64,000 bases of DNA, from NCBI RefSeq assembly GCF_021545335.1, contig NZ_CP089312.1, positions 3,162,001-3,226,000 on the forward strand. Direction: 5' to 3'. How positions within the stretch are numbered: position 1 is the stretch's first letter; each line of letters begins with the position of its first letter. A model generated the notes under the pieces. The model was not told where the DNA came from. It saw nothing but the letters and a program-made list of their open reading frames with translations, and made no database searches. The DNA is from Streptomyces sp. GQFP (GTDB lineage Bacteria > Actinomycetota > Actinomycetes > Streptomycetales > Streptomycetaceae). The position numbers were made by a program, and so were the translations under genes. Positions 1 through 9,280 of the stretch are shown piece after piece.

Positions 1-451
1 TGCCGAGGCTCTCCACGATCTCGGACGCCCTGTCGACGCCGGGGACGACGTAGCCCAGTTGGCCGAGTTCGTTCTGGTAGTACGGGAGCCCGTCGGCGTC
101 ACCGACGACGATCGAGAACACCCGGTCGCGACTGATGCCCGACGCCCGCAGGAACGACTTGTAGGCGGGCATCTGCATCTTGCAGCCCGTACAGCCGACG
201 GACTGGAACGCGAGCACCCACGGCCCCGAACCGGCGCCGGGCAGACGCACTTCCTCGCCGGTCACGTCGACGAGCGCTGAACTCGGCGGAATCACGGTGC
301 CCACTTCGGGGGCACTCCCCCGACGGTTGCTCAACAGGCCTTGCTCGGTGAGCGGATCGAGGAGATTCTTCACCCGAAGAGCGACGGCCACGGAAAGACC
401 GCACGCCGCTGAAGCCGTCAACAGGGCGAGGACGGAAAGCACGATCCCCAT
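1..451 (-). CDS. Membrane-anchored thioredoxin/TlpA-like protein (partial, 3' end outside window)
   Basis: About 150 residues are visible and the C-terminus lies beyond base 1. Residues 2-25 form a hydrophobic membrane anchor, followed by a linker and a domain opening with GSGPWVLAFQSVGC, which carries C87-T-G-C90. This layout is that of an extracytoplasmic TlpA/MauD-type redoxin, which exchanges disulfides outside the membrane. The ATG at 451 has a GGAG ribosome site and starts 14 bases after the MauE gene, so the two are probably one transcript with the Cys-rich peptide gene upstream. GC content looks lower than in the rest of the window. A plain thiol-disulfide protein without a dedicated substrate remains possible. 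Confidence 0.8.
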   Translation of the reverse strand, partial: MGIVLSVLALLTASAACGLSVAVALRVKNLLDPLTEQGLLSNRRGSAPEVGTVIPPSSALVDVTGEEVRLPGAGSGPWVLAFQSVGCTGCKMQMPAYKSFLRASGISRDRVFSIVVGDADGLPYYQNELGQLGYVVPGVDRASEIVESLG

Positions 452-465
452 GCGCACTCCATTTC

Positions 466-984
466 TCAAGTCACAGGTGTGGTGCGGAAGAGGGAGGCCA
501 GCTCCCCCAGATGAAGCAGGGTCACCCCGAAGACGGCCGCGGGAGCCGCGACCACGGCGTACTCGGACAGGGCGGGGCCCGCCGAACGTGCTGCCGCCCA
601 CCAGGTGAGGGCGCAGATGACCAACAGAAGAAGGTTGCGTACGACATGCGCTCCCGACACGGGAGTGTCGTCCGCGCCGGCACAACCACAGGACGCGGCC
701 GGATTCGACCGCAGCAGGCCGATCAGATACAGCGTGAAGACGCCGAGAAGAACAGCGGCCACGAAGTATCCGGCCCATTCCGACGGGCGCAGCAACAGGA
801 GTCCGGCAGCGCTCCATTCGACCGCCGGAACCGCTGCGGCCAAGGCGCCGGAAAACCTGCCGAGCCTCGGAACCGTCGCCGTCAGATGCCGCCGGAAGGC
901 GCGCAGATCCCTGGCCTTCTGCACGCCGGACCAGATGAACACCGTGACCAGGCACAGTTGCCCGAACGCTGCTACCGCTTGCAT
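466..984 (-). CDS. MauE/DoxX-family redox-associated membrane protein
   Basis: A 172-residue integral membrane protein with about four hydrophobic segments, an early SGVQKARDLRAFR stretch typical of MauE, and a central SCGCAG motif that can serve as a redox cysteine pair. MauE-type proteins pair with MauD/TlpA redoxins in electron transfer across the membrane to cysteine-rich substrates. I chose the ATG at 984 (GGGG five bases upstream); a GTG at 1053 would add 23 hydrophilic residues but has no room for a ribosome site. The gene lies between the Cys-rich peptide gene and the redoxin gene, all on the minus strand. Confidence 0.85.
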   Translation of the reverse strand: MQAVAAFGQLCLVTVFIWSGVQKARDLRAFRRHLTATVPRLGRFSGALAAAVPAVEWSAAGLLLLRPSEWAGYFVAAVLLGVFTLYLIGLLRSNPAASCGCAGADDTPVSGAHVVRNLLLLVICALTWWAAARSAGPALSEYAVVAAPAAVFGVTLLHLGELASLFRTTPVT

Positions 985-1059
985 GGGTCCCCGATTGACG
1001 TACGGATCGGTACGCGGGAGGGCCGCCGTGCGTGAGACCGGCACGGCGGCCACCCTCGG

Positions 1060-1233
1060 TCAGACGCAGCGCAGCGTGCAGTTGGGCAGGTAGCAGCAGT
1101 GGAGCTTGTAGATCTGTCCCCCGGAGACCCTGTTGTCGTAGTAGCAGTCGGCCGCACAGCCGGCCGCCGCGGTCGTCTGGGGGAGCAGCTTGCCGGCGAC
1201 ACGGCCGGCCACACCACGCAGCATCTTGGACAT
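1060..1233 (-). CDS. Small six-cysteine peptide with leader-like N-terminus
   Basis: A 57-residue ORF read from an ATG preceded by AGGAGA. Residues 1-25 (beginning MSKMLRGVAGRVAGKLLP) form a basic amphipathic stretch with no hydrophobic signal core, ending TTAAAG. Residues 26-57 hold all six cysteines in the pattern C-x3-C-x15-CC-x4-C-x3-C. The gene ends just before MauE and redoxin genes on the same strand. I do not recognise the family. A leader plus Cys-rich core next to disulfide machinery suggests an exported or modified peptide, such as a disulfide-bonded bacteriocin or RiPP-like precursor, but no modification enzyme is visible inside the window. Confidence 0.75.
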   Translation of the reverse strand: MSKMLRGVAGRVAGKLLPQTTAAAGCAADCYYDNRVSGGQIYKLHCCYLPNCTLRCV

Positions 1234-1353
1234 CAAGGTTCTCCTCGTCTGGCATTCCTGTCGGATGCCCCAGGTCCCAGGGGGTCCCGGGGGTTTCCGA
1301 CCTTGTTGCCCAAGCCTCTCCGAGGGAACTTTCTCCGGGCTTTCAGCGCCCTT

Positions 1354-2469
<1,116 letters not shown>

Positions 2470-2482
2470 GTCGCGGTGCTCC

Positions 2483-3544
2483 CTAGCGCAGCCGGGGCTG
2501 GATCTTGTCGATGAAGATGGTCTGCTTCTGCTCCGCCGACAGATGGCACGCGGAGGCGCGCCCGTCCGCCAGCGACGGCCGTACATCGGTGCAGAGACTG
2601 CCCGAGACCTCGCCGGTGAAGGCGCAGCGCGGGTGGAAGGGGCAGCCCGAGGGCGGGTTGAGCAGCGAGGGCGGCGAGCCGGGGATCGGCGTCAGCGCCT
2701 CGTTGATGTCACCGTCCAGGCGGGGCATGGAGCTGAGCAGGCCCCAGGCGTACGGGTGTTGCGGTGTGCGCAGGACCTCCTTGACGGTGCCGCGCTCCAC
2801 GGCCCGGCCCGCGTACATCACCAGCAGGTCGTCGGCCATGTTCGAGATGACGCCGAGGTCGTGCGTGATGAAGATGATCGCGGAGCCGAACTCCTGCTGG
2901 AGGTCCTTGAGCAGGTCCAGGATCTGGGCCTGCACCGTCACATCCAGCGCGGTGGTGGGCTCGTCGGCGATCAGCAGGTCGGGGTCGCACATCAGCGCCA
3001 TGGCGATCATCGCGCGCTGGCGCATACCGCCCGAGAACTGGTGGGGGTAGTCGTCGAAGCGCGTCTTGGGCTGCGGGATGCCGACCTTCTCCAGCATCTG
3101 CACGGCCCGGTCCTTGGCCTCCTTCTTGGAGGCGCCGGTGTGCTTCATGAACGGCTCGGACAGCTGGCGGCCCACCGTGTAGTACGGGGAGAGCGCGGTC
3201 AGCGGGTCCTGGAAGATCATCGCCATCTTGTTGCCGCGGAGCTGCTCCAGCTCCTTCTCCGTGGCGGTGACGAGTTCCTTGCCGTCGAGGACGATCTCGC
3301 CGTCGACGGTGGTGCTCCTCGGGTTGTGCAGACCGAGGATCGTCAGGTTCGTGACGGACTTGCCCGATCCGGACTCGCCCACGATGCCCAGGGTCTTGCC
3401 GCGCTCGACGTCGAAGGAGAGCCCGTCGACCGTCTTGACGATGCCGTCCTCGGTGGAGAACTGCACCTTGAGATCGCGGACCGAGAGGAAGCTGTCCGGA
3501 CCGGTCGGGGCCGGTGCGCCCTCGGGCTTGGTCAGTGTGGTCAC
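2483..3544 (-). CDS. Oligopeptide/dipeptide ABC transporter ATP-binding protein (OppD/DppD type)
   Basis: A 353-residue ATPase starting at a GTG with AGGAAG upstream. Walker A is [10 protein letters not shown], the signature is [15 protein letters not shown] and Walker B is [12 protein letters not shown]; the Opp/Dpp C-terminal tail has the CPFHPRC cysteine motif. It is first in a two-gene unit with the OppF-type gene. The 261 bases upstream are non-coding and contain the terminator of the XRE gene, so the pair has its own promoter and is not the tail of an adjacent permease operon. Confidence 0.9.
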   Translation of the reverse strand: MTTLTKPEGAPAPTGPDSFLSVRDLKVQFSTEDGIVKTVDGLSFDVERGKTLGIVGESGSGKSVTNLTILGLHNPRSTTVDGEIVLDGKELVTATEKELEQLRGNKMAMIFQDPLTALSPYYTVGRQLSEPFMKHTGASKKEAKDRAVQMLEKVGIPQPKTRFDDYPHQFSGGMRQRAMIAMALMCDPDLLIADEPTTALDVTVQAQILDLLKDLQQEFGSAIIFITHDLGVISNMADDLLVMYAGRAVERGTVKEVLRTPQHPYAWGLLSSMPRLDGDINEALTPIPGSPPSLLNPPSGCPFHPRCAFTGEVSGSLCTDVRPSLADGRASACHLSAEQKQTIFIDKIQPRLR

Positions 3545-3748
3545 GGTGGTTCGTTCTTCCTGGGAGAGCCGGACCTACGGGGTCGATGTAGGCATACACG
3601 ACGTCGGTAAGAACGTTCGAAACCGGGACCGAGGCGGGCCGGACCGTCACCACCGCCGTCCTCGGCCCGTCGCACTGACATCGATTCCGAATGCAAGGCT
3701 CGACGAACCAAAAGGCGTCTCCGGCAGCCCTGTTGCGGTACTCACGCC

Positions 3749-3780
3749 CGATGCCGGCCACCGAGTGGTGGCCGGCATCG
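3749..3780 (-). terminator. Intrinsic-type terminator hairpin after the XRE gene
   Basis: Perfect 13-bp inverted repeat (CGATGCCGGCCAC, 6-base loop, complement), 26 bases beyond the XRE stop codon. No T tract follows, as is common in actinobacteria. Confidence 0.75.
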
Positions 3781-3805
3781 AGAATCACTCACATCAGCAA
3801 ATCGA

Positions 3806-4105
3806 TCACCGCACAGGCGGCCTGAAGACCACGCGGACATCGCCGTGCGGCGACAACGAGATCAGCAGGTTCGACGACATGGCCGCCGCCAGCCGCTCCA
3901 GGAGCGGCAGGGTCGGCACTCCCCTGCCGCGCTCCAGACGCGACAGCGCCCCCTGACTCATACCGGCCTGCGCCGCGACCCGCTCCTGCGTCAGCCCCAT
4001 TTCCAGACGCCTGGCACGCACGGCCGCCCCCAAGGGCCTGCCGAGCCACTCGCTCGCCGCTCCGTCGCAGGTGCCGCCATGTCTGCGAACTGCCACAACA
4101 TGCAT
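3806..4105 (-). CDS. XRE-family helix-turn-helix regulator
   Basis: A small regulator of about 100 residues. The helix-turn-helix is clear: RARRLEMGLTQERVAAQAGM followed by SQGALSRLERGRGVPTLPLL. No second sensory domain is present, only a short C-terminal tail containing DVRVVF. I favour the ATG near 4105; an in-frame GTG about 36 bases upstream is possible. It probably represses a neighbouring promoter, but no partner gene can be assigned, because the flanking genes (ATPase pair, secreted protein) are separated by 260-480 non-coding bases. Confidence 0.75.
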   Translation of the reverse strand: MHVVAVRRHGGTCDGAASEWLGRPLGAAVRARRLEMGLTQERVAAQAGMSQGALSRLERGRGVPTLPLLERLAAAMSSNLLISLSPHGDVRVVFRPPVR

Positions 4106-4141
4106 TTTCGCCACTCTCCCCGTGTACTGAACGACCGTCAC

Positions 4142-4620
4142 ACCTCACGCGCTCGAGAGAACCCGCGAGGCTTCCCAGCCATCAGAAGATGAACTATCTG
4201 CGGTAGTCGGTTCCGCACTCGAGAAGACCTTGAGTGCGCCTTTCATGTCGCAAAGCGCATGAGCCTCCGCAGAGAGATGTTGATCACCTTATGCACATCG
4301 AGCGATAGCGGCAATCCGCCCAGAGGCGGCGAACCAAGTCGCCCGACTCCGGCGCGAGTTCCCGTTTGCACGCTTTGCCCGGTAGCGATCACGACGGTCA
4401 AGACAGACGCGTATCTCCGGCGCACCATGTCTCGTTTGCCATCTCGCAGACACGCGGTCAATCCTGTCCCCGCACTTCTGGATCACTCGCCCAACTGCCG
4501 TCTCCGGCGGGCGAGCAGAAGCTGCTGACGGGGGTTCTGGTGAGTCCGAGCCACACAGAGCCATCACAGGTAGTTCGACAGAAGTCGCAGACCGGCTTAC
4601 TCACCCGAAGGGCACCATCC
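4142..4620. other. Non-coding stretch upstream of secreted-protein gene
   Basis: 479 bases with lower GC than the neighbours and no convincing ORF; the short open frames on both strands have no family features. It should contain divergent promoters for the XRE gene and the secreted protein. I could not identify specific promoter boxes. Confidence 0.5.
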
Positions 4621-5160
4621 GTGAGGAAACTCGCAAGCAGCGTCGTCACCACCGTCATTGTCGCGGGCGGCATGGTGGGCGGAGTCGCCGCGCCCGCCTC
4701 GGCGGCGTGCGCTCCGAGCCCCGGCAAGGGCTACAAGATCACGAACAAGTCGACGGTGCAGAAGTCGACGAACCTCCACAGCGACTGGATGTACGACCAC
4801 CTCGGTGGCAACCTCACGTACAACGCGACCTCGACCGCCGAGGTGAACGCCAGCGGCACCGCGGGCGTCGAGGCCGAGGCCGGGGCCATCTTCGCCAAGG
4901 CGAGCGCGTCGTTCAGTGTGACCGTCGGCGGGTCCTGGTCGAGGTCCAGCAGCTGGGAGTACTCGATCCCGGCCAAGAACAAGGCGGGCAAGACCAAGGT
5001 CCGCATGACCATGTTCCACGAGTCCAAGAAGTTCAAGGTCCGCAAGTACACGTACCGCTACAACGCCAACTGCAAGTACGTCGAGAAGACCGTCTGGACC
5101 AAGTGGATGGTCGCGCCGGTGAAGTCGAACAGCAACGTCTGGGGCCTGGAGTGGAAGTAG
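4621..5160 (+). CDS. Secreted beta-rich protein, possibly aerolysin/ETX-MTX2-like
   Basis: A 179-residue protein from a GTG start (GAAGG upstream). Residues 1-28 are a Sec signal peptide ending PASA. The mature part has two cysteines, near residue 30 and near residue 154, which could form a disulfide. Residues 75-115 alternate small polar and hydrophobic residues (TAEVNASGTAGVEAEAG, then ASASFSVTVGGSWSRSSSW), then EYSIP and charged strands ending in Trp-rich WTKWMVAP. Such an amphipathic Ser/Thr/Ala hairpin resembles the membrane-inserting strands of ETX/MTX2 beta-pore proteins, but this is a weak analogy. A generic secreted beta-sandwich is equally possible. Confidence 0.7.
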   Translation: MRKLASSVVTTVIVAGGMVGGVAAPASAACAPSPGKGYKITNKSTVQKSTNLHSDWMYDHLGGNLTYNATSTAEVNASGTAGVEAEAGAIFAKASASFSVTVGGSWSRSSSWEYSIPAKNKAGKTKVRMTMFHESKKFKVRKYTYRYNANCKYVEKTVWTKWMVAPVKSNSNVWGLEWK

Positions 5161-5166
5161 CCCCAT

Positions 5167-5227
5167 GAGTGTGGTCCGTCGGATTCCCGGCGGACCACAC
5201 TCCGGTGGGGGCCGTCAGGCCCCCACC
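5167..5227 (+). terminator. Two tandem terminator hairpins
   Basis: The first stem pairs 5167-5178 with 5191-5202 (12 bp perfect). The second pairs 5204-5213 with 5218-5227 (10 bp perfect, 4-base loop). They lie directly after the secreted-protein stop codon and shield the transporter operon downstream. Confidence 0.85.
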
Positions 5228-5359
5228 AGGGACGCTTCACCGGTCTCGACCAATAGCTGCCCCACTCGCGCGTCAACGTGGCATTTCCGCAGGCCACACA
5301 CGGTAAGGCACCGTTGACGGGCACAGACCGCCACTGATAGATACCTGATCAACCCGCTT

Positions 5360-5383
5360 GGCCCCACCCGGCCGGGTGGGGCC
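5360..5383 (+). promoter_or_regulatory. Perfect GC-rich inverted repeat upstream of importer operon
   Basis: GGCCCCACCC, GGCC, then GGGTGGGGCC: a perfect 24-base palindrome 49 bases before the binding-protein start. It may be a third terminator, an mRNA 5' structure or an operator; its position close to the start favours a regulatory or mRNA role. Confidence 0.5.
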
Positions 5384-5432
5384 CGGTACCTCCAGACGTC
5401 CCTGTGCGAGCGATGACACGAGGCCACGTTCT

Positions 5433-7286
5433 ATGAATGCTCAAGACCGGCGCAGCAGACGGAACCAGAGCCTGAAGAGCCGTGCGCTCCGGCTCTTAGC
5501 CGCCGCCCTGGCGCTCTCGGCCGCTGTCTCGACTCCGCTCGGCCTCGCGCCCCAGCAGGCGTCGGCGGCGGAGAGCAAGAAGGTCCTCACCGTCGCCGTC
5601 GCCCAGAGCGTCGACTCGCTGAGCCCGTTCCTCGCGTCCCGGCTGGTCAGCACCAGCATCCACCGGCTGATGTACGAGTTCCTGACCAACTACGACCCCA
5701 AGGACGCCCACCCGATCCCGGGGCTCGCCACCAAGTGGACGCCGTCCGCCGACAAACTCACCTGGACGTACACGATCCGCTCCGACTCCAAGTGGTCGGA
5801 CGGGCAGCAGGCCACCGCCGAGGACGCGGCGTGGACGTTCAACAAGATGATGACCGACGAGGGTGCCGCCACCGCGAACGGCAGCTACGTCGGCAACTTC
5901 GAGAAGGTGACGGCTCCGAGCCCGACACAGCTCGTCATCAAACTAAAGAAGCCGCAGGCCACGATGGCCGCCCTCGATGTGCCGATCGTGCCCAAGCACG
6001 TCTGGGAGAAGGTCGGGGACTTCTCGGAGTTCAACAACGACAAGAGCTTCCCCATCGTCGGCAACGGCCCGTTCGTCCTCACCGACTACAAGGCGGACAG
6101 CTACGTCCGGCTCAAGGCGAACAAGAACTTCTGGCGCGGCGCCCCCAAGTTCGACGAACTGGTCTTCCGGTACTACAAGGACCAGGACGCCGCCGTAGCC
6201 GCCCTGCGCAAGGGCGAGGTCTCCTTCGTCGCCGGGGCCCCGGCCCTGACACCCGCTCAGGCCGAGTCCCTCCAGGGCGTGAAGAACATCCGCGTCAACG
6301 AAGCGCCCGGCCGTCGTTTCTACGCCCTCGCCACCAACCCCGGCGCGCGGGCCGCGAATGGCGAGGAGTTCGGTGACGGGGACCCCTCGCTCCTCGACGA
6401 GCGGGTGCGGCACGCGCTGTTCATGGCCGTCGACCGTACGACCCTTATCGACAGGGTGTTCCAAGGCCACGCGGTCGAGGGCGAGGGCTACATCCCGCCG
6501 CGCTTCTCGACGTACTTCTGGAAACCGTCGGCAAGCCAGAAACTCGCCTACGACCCCACTAAGGCGGCCCAACTCCTCGACCAGGCCGGTTACAAGAAGA
6601 ACGGCGACGGCAAACGGGTCGGCAAGGACGGCAAGCCGATCACCTATCGCATCCTGTGTCACGCCACCGACCCCAATGACAAGGCCGTCGGCCAGTACCT
6701 CCAGGAGTGGTGGGGCGACCTCGGCATCGGCGTGACACTCGACTGCCTGGACAACGTGAGCGACCCCTGGCTCGCAGGCACCTACGACCTCGCCTTCGAC
6801 GGCTGGTCCGTCAACCCCGACCCGGACTTCGTCCTGTCGATCCACACCTGCGGGGCCCTGCCCGCAACACCCAAGGACGTGGGCGCCACCGACAACTTCG
6901 TCTGCGACAAGAAGTACGACGACCTGTACGCGCGCCAGCTCGCCGAGTACGACCCGGCCGAACGGGCGAACATCGTCAAGCAGATGGAGTCGCGGCTGTA
7001 CGACCTCGGGTACATGAACGTCATGGCGTACCCGAACGCGGTCGAGGCCTACCGCACGGACCAGATCAAGTCGATCACCACCATGCCGGTGAAAGCGGGC
7101 AACATCTACGGTCAGGACGGCTACTGGAGCTGGTGGTCGGCGGTGCCCGCCGCCTCCGACAGCTCCTCCGACGACTCCGTTTCGACGGGGGTCGTCGCGG
7201 GCACCGTCGGAGGTCTCGCGGTGGTCCTCGGCGCCGTGGTGTTCTTCGTGATGCGCCGCCGGGCCGGCGCAGAGGATCGCGAATAG
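5433..7286 (+). CDS. Peptide ABC transporter substrate-binding protein with C-terminal membrane anchor
   Basis: A 617-residue family 5 (SBP_bac_5) solute-binding protein. The N-terminus has a basic stretch, a hydrophobic core and an AxA-type cleavage site (QQASAAES), not a lipobox. The body shows family landmarks: TWTYTIRSDSKWSDG, VGNGPFVLTDY, DERVRHALFMAVDR. The last 40 residues contain a transmembrane helix (VVAGTVGGLAVVLGAVVFF) followed by a short basic and acidic tail. The protein is therefore held to the membrane by its C-terminus instead of a lipid, unlike the two lipoprotein binding proteins elsewhere in the window. I chose the ATG at 5433 because earlier codons run into the upstream palindrome. 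First gene of a five-gene importer. Confidence 0.9.
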   Translation: MNAQDRRSRRNQSLKSRALRLLAAALALSAAVSTPLGLAPQQASAAESKKVLTVAVAQSVDSLSPFLASRLVSTSIHRLMYEFLTNYDPKDAHPIPGLATKWTPSADKLTWTYTIRSDSKWSDGQQATAEDAAWTFNKMMTDEGAATANGSYVGNFEKVTAPSPTQLVIKLKKPQATMAALDVPIVPKHVWEKVGDFSEFNNDKSFPIVGNGPFVLTDYKADSYVRLKANKNFWRGAPKFDELVFRYYKDQDAAVAALRKGEVSFVAGAPALTPAQAESLQGVKNIRVNEAPGRRFYALATNPGARAANGEEFGDGDPSLLDERVRHALFMAVDRTTLIDRVFQGHAVEGEGYIPPRFSTYFWKPSASQKLAYDPTKAAQLLDQAGYKKNGDGKRVGKDGKPITYRILCHATDPNDKAVGQYLQEWWGDLGIGVTLDCLDNVSDPWLAGTYDLAFDGWSVNPDPDFVLSIHTCGALPATPKDVGATDNFVCDKKYDDLYARQLAEYDPAERANIVKQMESRLYDLGYMNVMAYPNAVEAYRTDQIKSITTMPVKAGNIYGQDGYWSWWSAVPAASDSSSDDSVSTGVVAGTVGGLAVVLGAVVFFVMRRRAGAEDRE

Positions 7287-7289
7287 CCG

Positions 7290-8354
7290 ATGACCGCTGA
7301 CGCAGCATCCGCGTCGGTCGCGGAGTCCGACGGGGCCGCCCTCGCCGCCCCGTCGGACCGCGGTCCGCGCCGCAACCGGTCCGCCTATCTGCGATACGGG
7401 GCAGGCAAGTTGGGCGGCGCCGCCGTCTCCCTGCTCGCCGTCCTCGTCACCAGCTTCTTCCTCTTCCGACTGATCCCCGGCGACCCGGTCAAGACCATGA
7501 CGGGCGGCCGACAGGTATCGTCCGAGCAACTGGCCGCCTACCGACGGGAGTTCGGCCTGGACCTGCCGCTGTGGCAGCAGTTCACGGACTACTGCGGCAA
7601 GGCTCTCACCGGCGACCTCGGCACGTCGTACCAGTTCCGGGCGCCCGTCATCGACAAGATCACCGAAGCTCTGCCGAACACGCTGGTGCTCACCGGCACC
7701 GCGTTCGTCCTGTACACCGTGCTCGGCGTCTACCTCGGCACCCGCGCGGCCTGGCGGAACGGCGGACCGAGCGACCGGCTCAACACCGGTCTGGCGCTCG
7801 TTCTCTACTCGATTCCGTCGTTCTGGCTCGGCCTGCTGCTCATCATCGTCTTCTCGGTGGGCATGGGCCCGATCCCCGGTCTCTTCCCGACCGGCGGCAT
7901 GGAGTCGGGCGGTGAGACCGGCTTCGCGTACGTCCTCGATGTCGCCCACCATCTCGTCCTGCCGGTGGTGACCCTGGTCGCGGTCGAGTACGGACAGACC
8001 CTGCTGGTCACACGCTCGGCTCTGCTCGACGAGATGGGCAGCGACTATCTGACGACCGCTCGCGCCAAGGGGCTCAGGGACGACCTGGTCCGGCGTCGGC
8101 ATGCCGTGCCGAACGCCATGCTGCCGACCATGACACTGATCTTCGTCAACCTCGGCCGGACCGTCGCGGGAGTGATCCTCGTCGAGACCGTCTTCTCCTG
8201 GCCGGGCCTGGGCGGGCTCTTCTACCAGGCGCTGAGCGTGCCCGATCTTCCGCTGGTCCAGGGACTGTTCTTCGTCTTCGCCGCGGCGGTGATCGTGATG
8301 AACACCCTGGCCGACCTGCTCTATCCGCTCCTCGATCCCAGGGTGGGCCGATGA
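7290..8354 (+). CDS. Peptide ABC transporter permease (OppB/DppB type)
   Basis: A 354-residue permease with an N-terminal cytoplasmic tail of about 40 residues, then six hydrophobic helices. Family signatures are LIPGDPVKTM near the first helix and the EAA-type cytoplasmic loop around DYLTTARAKGL. The start is three bases after the stop of the binding-protein gene, and the end overlaps the next permease by 4 bases (ATGA), so the genes are probably translationally coupled. Confidence 0.92.
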   Translation: MTADAASASVAESDGAALAAPSDRGPRRNRSAYLRYGAGKLGGAAVSLLAVLVTSFFLFRLIPGDPVKTMTGGRQVSSEQLAAYRREFGLDLPLWQQFTDYCGKALTGDLGTSYQFRAPVIDKITEALPNTLVLTGTAFVLYTVLGVYLGTRAAWRNGGPSDRLNTGLALVLYSIPSFWLGLLLIIVFSVGMGPIPGLFPTGGMESGGETGFAYVLDVAHHLVLPVVTLVAVEYGQTLLVTRSALLDEMGSDYLTTARAKGLRDDLVRRRHAVPNAMLPTMTLIFVNLGRTVAGVILVETVFSWPGLGGLFYQALSVPDLPLVQGLFFVFAAAVIVMNTLADLLYPLLDPRVGR

Positions 8355-9280
8355 CCACCGAAGCGACTCCCCCGGCAGCCCGGGTTCCGGCCGGTCCCCG
8401 GCAGCTCGCCCGGCAGCGGCGCCGCGCCTCCGTCGTCCGGTTCTGGAAGCGGTACCGCGGCCACCGCGCCGGCCTCCTGGGCCTGGCCCTGCTCGCCTTC
8501 TTCGCGCTGGTCGCGCTGACCGCGCCGCTGACGGTCGGCTCGGACGTCGCGAGCGTGACGGACGCACCGGGACAGCCCATGGAGAGCCCGAGCGGTGAAT
8601 TCCCGCTGGGCACCGACCGGTTCGGGCGCGATCTGCTGGGCCTGCTCATCTGGGGCGCGCGGGTCTCCCTGCTCGTCGGGCTGCTCGCGGCCCTGCTCTC
8701 GGTGGGTATCGGCGCCCTGGTGGGGGTCACGGCCGGGCACTTCCGCGGGATGTACGCCACCGTGATGATGCGGGTCACCGACTGGTTCCTGGTGATGCCG
8801 ACGCTGGTGCTCGCCATCGCGCTGGCCACCGTCATGTCCCGCTCCCTCGGCACGGTCGTGCTGGCGATCGGCGTGACGTCCTGGCCGACCACGGCCCGGC
8901 TGGTGCGGGCGCAGACCCTGGCGGTCGAGTCGCGGCCGTACATCGAACGCGCGAAGGCACTCGGCGGCGGGCACTGGCACGTCATGGCCCGGCATGTGCT
9001 GCCCAACGTGATGCCACTGGTGCTGGCACAGGCCACCCTGATCATCTCCTCCTCCATCCTCGCCGAGGCGACCCTCGCGTTCCTCGGGCTCGGCGATCCG
9101 ACGGTCGTGTCCTGGGGCGGCCTGCTCCAGGAGGCACGCGAGGCGGGCGCGGTCAGCGCCGGCGACTGGTGGTACCTGGTGCCGCCAGGCATCGCGATCG
9201 CCGTGGTCGCCCTGGCGTTCACACTGTGCGGACGCGCGGTGGAGTCCGTTCTCAACCCCAGGCTGGGGGTGGCCCGTTGA
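8351..9280 (+). CDS. Peptide ABC transporter permease (OppC/DppC type)
   Basis: A 309-residue permease with a cytoplasmic N-terminus, a first helix (LLGLALLAFFALVALTAPL), the conserved FPLGTDRFGRDLL motif of OppC/DppC proteins, and an EAA loop near YIERAKALGGGHW. ATGA overlap with the upstream permease and a TTGA overlap with the following ATPase tie it into one operon. Confidence 0.92.
   Translation: MTTEATPPAARVPAGPRQLARQRRRASVVRFWKRYRGHRAGLLGLALLAFFALVALTAPLTVGSDVASVTDAPGQPMESPSGEFPLGTDRFGRDLLGLLIWGARVSLLVGLLAALLSVGIGALVGVTAGHFRGMYATVMMRVTDWFLVMPTLVLAIALATVMSRSLGTVVLAIGVTSWPTTARLVRAQTLAVESRPYIERAKALGGGHWHVMARHVLPNVMPLVLAQATLIISSSILAEATLAFLGLGDPTVVSWGGLLQEAREAGAVSAGDWWYLVPPGIAIAVVALAFTLCGRAVESVLNPRLGVAR

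Noticed and set aside
1..1233. Methylamine dehydrogenase (mau) operon
   Set aside because: MauE and a MauD-like redoxin are present, but the small peptide lacks the length and Trp residues of the enzyme's small subunit, and no large subunit is visible.
5943..8567. Minus-strand open frame of 874 codons
   Set aside because: Runs antisense through the binding-protein and permease genes, whose frames carry unambiguous family motifs.
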